A stretch of 64,000 bases of DNA. Origin: Chondrus crispus. Taxonomy: Eukaryota > Rhodophyta > Florideophyceae > Gigartinales > Gigartinaceae. The notes below the pieces were generated by a model, which was given only the letters and a program-made list of their open reading frames with translations, was not told the DNA's origin and searched no databases. The stretch lies in NCBI RefSeq assembly GCF_000350225.1, contig NW_005179028.1, positions 152,578 to 216,577 of the forward strand, in the 5' to 3' direction. Shown here in pieces: positions 61,222 to 64,000 of the stretch. Made by a program: the position numbers and the translations under genes. Numbering within the stretch: the stretch's first letter is position 1; each line of letters opens with the position of its first letter.

Positions 61222-63326
61222 TTGCGCGTCCCCACCCCCCCTGTATTTGGCTTCGGCAATTACACCTTGGAAAACATCTGGACAGTAGTTTTGCATGGAC
61301 TGAAAGACGAAGACTTCAATGACATGACTTAGAATTCGCTTTTTTAAACAATCGCCTTGGTTTCGTAGCTATCAATACATGCGGTTTCAAGGCTGCTGAA
61401 ATTGCTTCTTTGCCATGCTCTCCTCGATTTGACCGGAAAGGAGATGCGCCCCTCAGCAAAATCAAAGCAGTCGACCGCGCAGAAGAAGAAAATGGTACAA
61501 AAAGTAGTTATAGCCATGTCTATTGTGCACGTGACGATTGATCTCATATGCGGGCATACGCCATTTCTACGACATTCGAGTTTTTGCAGCTGGAAAGTAT
61601 GGCAGGAGGTGGGCGTCTTGCGAGCCAGACCGAAACTTTTCGTTTTGAGTGGATATTCAAGAGCTGTATCAACAAAAGGCGCATCCACACAAGAAAATTA
61701 GCCACTTGTAAACCGTTCAATTTAAAGAGTTTCAATATACTCTGGAGTTTCTTGTCGAGAAAATGGCATATTCACACTTGAGACAAGACTGCAGGCTCTG
61801 TTCGTTTGCTATGGCTAAAACCGGCGAAGGAATTTAGAGCTGCAGAGTCGTTTGAAACATGGAGACATATCAGAATATTGCAGACGGCTCTCAGTGAGCA
61901 ATATGAGGCAGTAAGAGACAACTGGCAGACGTTGCAGGTGTCGATTGAAATACAATGAAGATATCGAGTTGGGCTGATATCCTGCATCCTCATAACATTT
62001 GTTTGAGCCAGTATTTGCACTTTCAGGGTACAATAATAACAACAAAAGTTCATATTGGAACTGCTTGCACTGGCGTTCCATTCCACGCGTGCTACAGCGC
62101 TTTTTCAGTAACTACGTTTTCTTGTTTATGAAGCCGTCCTGTGAGCTAGAATGAAAGCAAGACAACAAGAGCGGTATACAAGAAATACAATGGGGCAATT
62201 GAATAATCCTGATGAAGGGACGGCCAGGATTGTTGCAGAGAAGAGCCGCATGTCTAGTTTGTCCAGATGAGGAGGAGCCAATTGCTTTAAAGTGAAGTTA
62301 TCCCATTCAGACTGAAGAATCGAGAGGGAAAAAGCATCGCAAGGGACAATTGGTGCTTGTAACTTGTCGGTTTACAGCGCCATACTTCACAACACGTTAA
62401 GCATATACTGCTTGTCACTGGGAGATATGCGTGCATCCGTTTCAAATGTTGCTCTACCACTACGTAGCAGTCTGAGGATACGTTTACTGTACTACTAAAG
62501 GTTTTACACGACGGGTATCCTAGTTTGGAATGGGCATGTTTGTGACTGTTCGAGACATGAAGTTATTTTGACTCTCGGGATAGGAGGAAGGTGATGTGTT
62601 TCATCGGAGAAGGCTCATGAGAGAAGGAAAAGAAAGGTCCAACATACTTGAAAAGGTGGCAATGTGGAACACAGGAGGTGCCCTAGCAGATCATAAGGTG
62701 AGGGATGGAAAGTGGAAAACAGCTTGTCTACGAGTTGCCTTAATGTAAGGCTACCCCTTGTGCGATGTGTATCATGTTAGAGGCATGAGGAGATTACAGG
62801 TCTTGCGGGCCCCCTGTTGCGTAGGAGAGTGACGTGCGAAGCAAGGGCAGAAGTTGGAGCAAAACGTCAACTGAAATCTCTGAATGGGCACAGGCATGGC
62901 GTTCGAGAAGATAGATGGATAGGTGGGAAGGGAATGGTGACGGACTGGAGTTACAGAAGCTAAGCATGCGGTGACTTGGCGCTTCAAAAGTGGAGTTTGC
63001 TTTCGTGCTTAGGAGGGATGCATTCGTAACAAGTTGACGTTTTTTTTTAGAACACGGGGGCAATGTAAAAAATAATCGATTACCTTGACATGGATAGGCA
63101 ACTGGCGAGGGAAGGTGAGTTGGAATGCGTGGAGGTGGGAATCAGTCTACAAGTAGGAATAGGACGGTGGACAGTGTTTTGCTGTGGAAGCGGCAGAATG
63201 TGGAACGAATTAGGATGAATGAATTTTGAAAAAAGGGGGGAAAGACAGGCGAGGCAAACGAGATCGAGATACAGAAATGGTGCACACAAGGCCACGAAAC
63301 GTCGACTTGACTCGATGAAGATGTCT
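61222..63326. other. gene-less right flank
   Basis: Many short open frames, none recognisable. No repeat family or RNA gene seen. Purine-rich stretches increase towards the right. Confidence 0.45.
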
Positions 63327-63644
63327 TTACATGGAAGATGTAGAGGAGATGTGTTCGCAGTGCGGCTGGTCTACTAGAGTGGGCGGGGATTGAGCGGGAA
63401 GAAGATGGGAGGGGTGATGAGAGACATCGGAAGATTCGGTGGATTGAAAGCGTGCAAGGCGGGAAAGAAAGGAGAAACGGAAGGCGGGAGCTACGAAATT
63501 ATAAAGCTGAGCAAGAAGGAGGGAGAGATAGGCGGAAACGAAGAGGATGAAAAAGGCGGATGCGGCGGTTTGGATGAGGAACGGGTCTTTGGTTGTGAGA
63601 TGGAAGAGCGGGAGAAGAGTGGTGTGAGTGTCGAGGTTGGGCAT
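63327..63644 (-). CDS. possible small single-pass membrane protein or first exon
   Basis: From the internal ATG at 63644 the frame encodes 105 residues. It has a hydrophobic segment (about 27-53, AASAFFILFVSAYLSLLLAQ) followed by a basic stretch and a Ser/His/Pro-rich tail. The upstream extension to 63974 is low-complexity Pro/Ser/Asn and probably a leader region. The frame ends at CATGTAAAG, which could equally be a GTAAAG splice donor. I do not recognise the protein. Confidence 0.35.
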   Translation of the reverse strand: MPNLDTHTTLLPLFHLTTKDPFLIQTAASAFFILFVSAYLSLLLAQLYNFVAPAFRFSFLSRLARFQSTESSDVSHHPSHLLPAQSPPTLVDQPHCEHISSTSSM

Positions 63645-63911
63645 GTCGGAGGGAGGGGAGGGGAGAGGACAGGGGGCGGGGGTGCAGGGAGTGGAGGTGG
63701 AGAGGCATTGTTTGTACAGTATGAACAAGGAGGAGTAAGGAGAAATGGGGAGGTTGTTGTTGTTGATGGAGGAGGACGGACGGGGATGCGGGTTGTTTAT
63801 GTTGGCACAAGTTGTGATAAGTGCGTGTAGGCGGGAGTGGTTGTGGGTTTGAAAAAAGTGAAACGGGAGTGTGGAGTGGTGTGAAGGGGATTTACACTGG
63901 CGTATCGATAG

Positions 63912-63946
63912 TTTGACAGTGGTTGACAGTGGTTGACAGTGGGTGG
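63912..63946 (+). repeat. short tandem repeat TTGACAGTGG
   Basis: Three consecutive copies of an 11-base unit TTGACAGTGG(T) at the right edge of the window. Confidence 0.8.
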
Positions 63947-64000
63947 ACTGAGTGCCTACGTTCTGCGGCGTCAAGCTATATTTGGCAGAGGGGGAGGGGG

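Noticed and set aside
63390-63830. 146-codon Gly/Glu-rich plus-strand frame
   Set aside because: Antisense of purine-rich DNA over the possible membrane-protein exon; low complexity.
1-64000. tRNA, rRNA and CRISPR-like arrays
   Set aside because: No tRNA cloverleaf consensus, rRNA segment or regularly spaced repeat array was seen by eye; a covariance-model scan was not possible.

Overview
The window looks like nuclear DNA of an intron-poor photosynthetic eukaryote, most likely a red alga (florideophyte-like). This rests on four things seen in the sequence: almost all host genes are single open frames, they encode typical eukaryotic proteins (gamma-COP, an AP180/CALM protein, Tsr3), there is a plastid-type triose-phosphate/phosphate translocator with a transit-peptide-like leader, and the intergenic DNA is full of LTR and DNA transposons. 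The species is an inference and cannot be settled from the window alone.

Layout. Bases 2.0-20.7 kb are a compact gene island: a chalcone-isomerase-fold protein (-), gamma-COP (-), an AP180/CALM clathrin adaptor (+, divergent from gamma-COP), a class-3 lipase (-), Tsr3 (+, divergent from the lipase), a large FAD amine oxidase of LSD1/polyamine-oxidase type (-), a small four-CxxC DnaJ-zinc-finger protein (+), an unrecognised gene with one likely 114-nt intron (+, starting 17 bp after its neighbour stops), and the plastid translocator (-). These genes serve vesicle coats, endocytosis, lipid hydrolysis, ribosome maturation, chromatin or amine oxidation and plastid metabolite export. They share no pathway.

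Bases 21.2-61.2 kb are a transposon archipelago. It holds a bounded pogo-like element with TA target duplications (21.2-23.9 kb); a decayed Ty1/copia element (24.5-28.9 kb); a broken ParB-like nuclease plus beta-class N4/N6 DNA methyltransferase gene of prokaryote/phage type (30.0-33.0 kb); the gag, primer-binding site and 5' LTR of a truncated LTR element (33.4-35.85 kb); four solo LTRs sharing TGTAGTGCA / TGCACTACA ends; two PIF/Harbinger transposase relics; a pogo/Jerky-type DDE transposase relic split by two LTRs; another transposase-like relic; and a complete, recently inserted Ty3/gypsy chromodomain retrotransposon (55.4-61.1 kb, LTRs identical over 407 bp) nested in a short pogo-like element. 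One apparently intact non-transposon gene, a tandem Tudor-like protein, sits within this zone at about 53 kb.

Bases 61.2-64 kb are mostly non-coding, with one possible small membrane-protein exon at the right edge.

The items most worth following are the ParB-methyltransferase relic and its link to the neighbouring LTR element, the canonical GGGAAAT slippery heptamer between gag-protease and pol of the young gypsy element together with its lack of a tRNA primer site, and the small LTR family with conserved ends and highly variable bodies.
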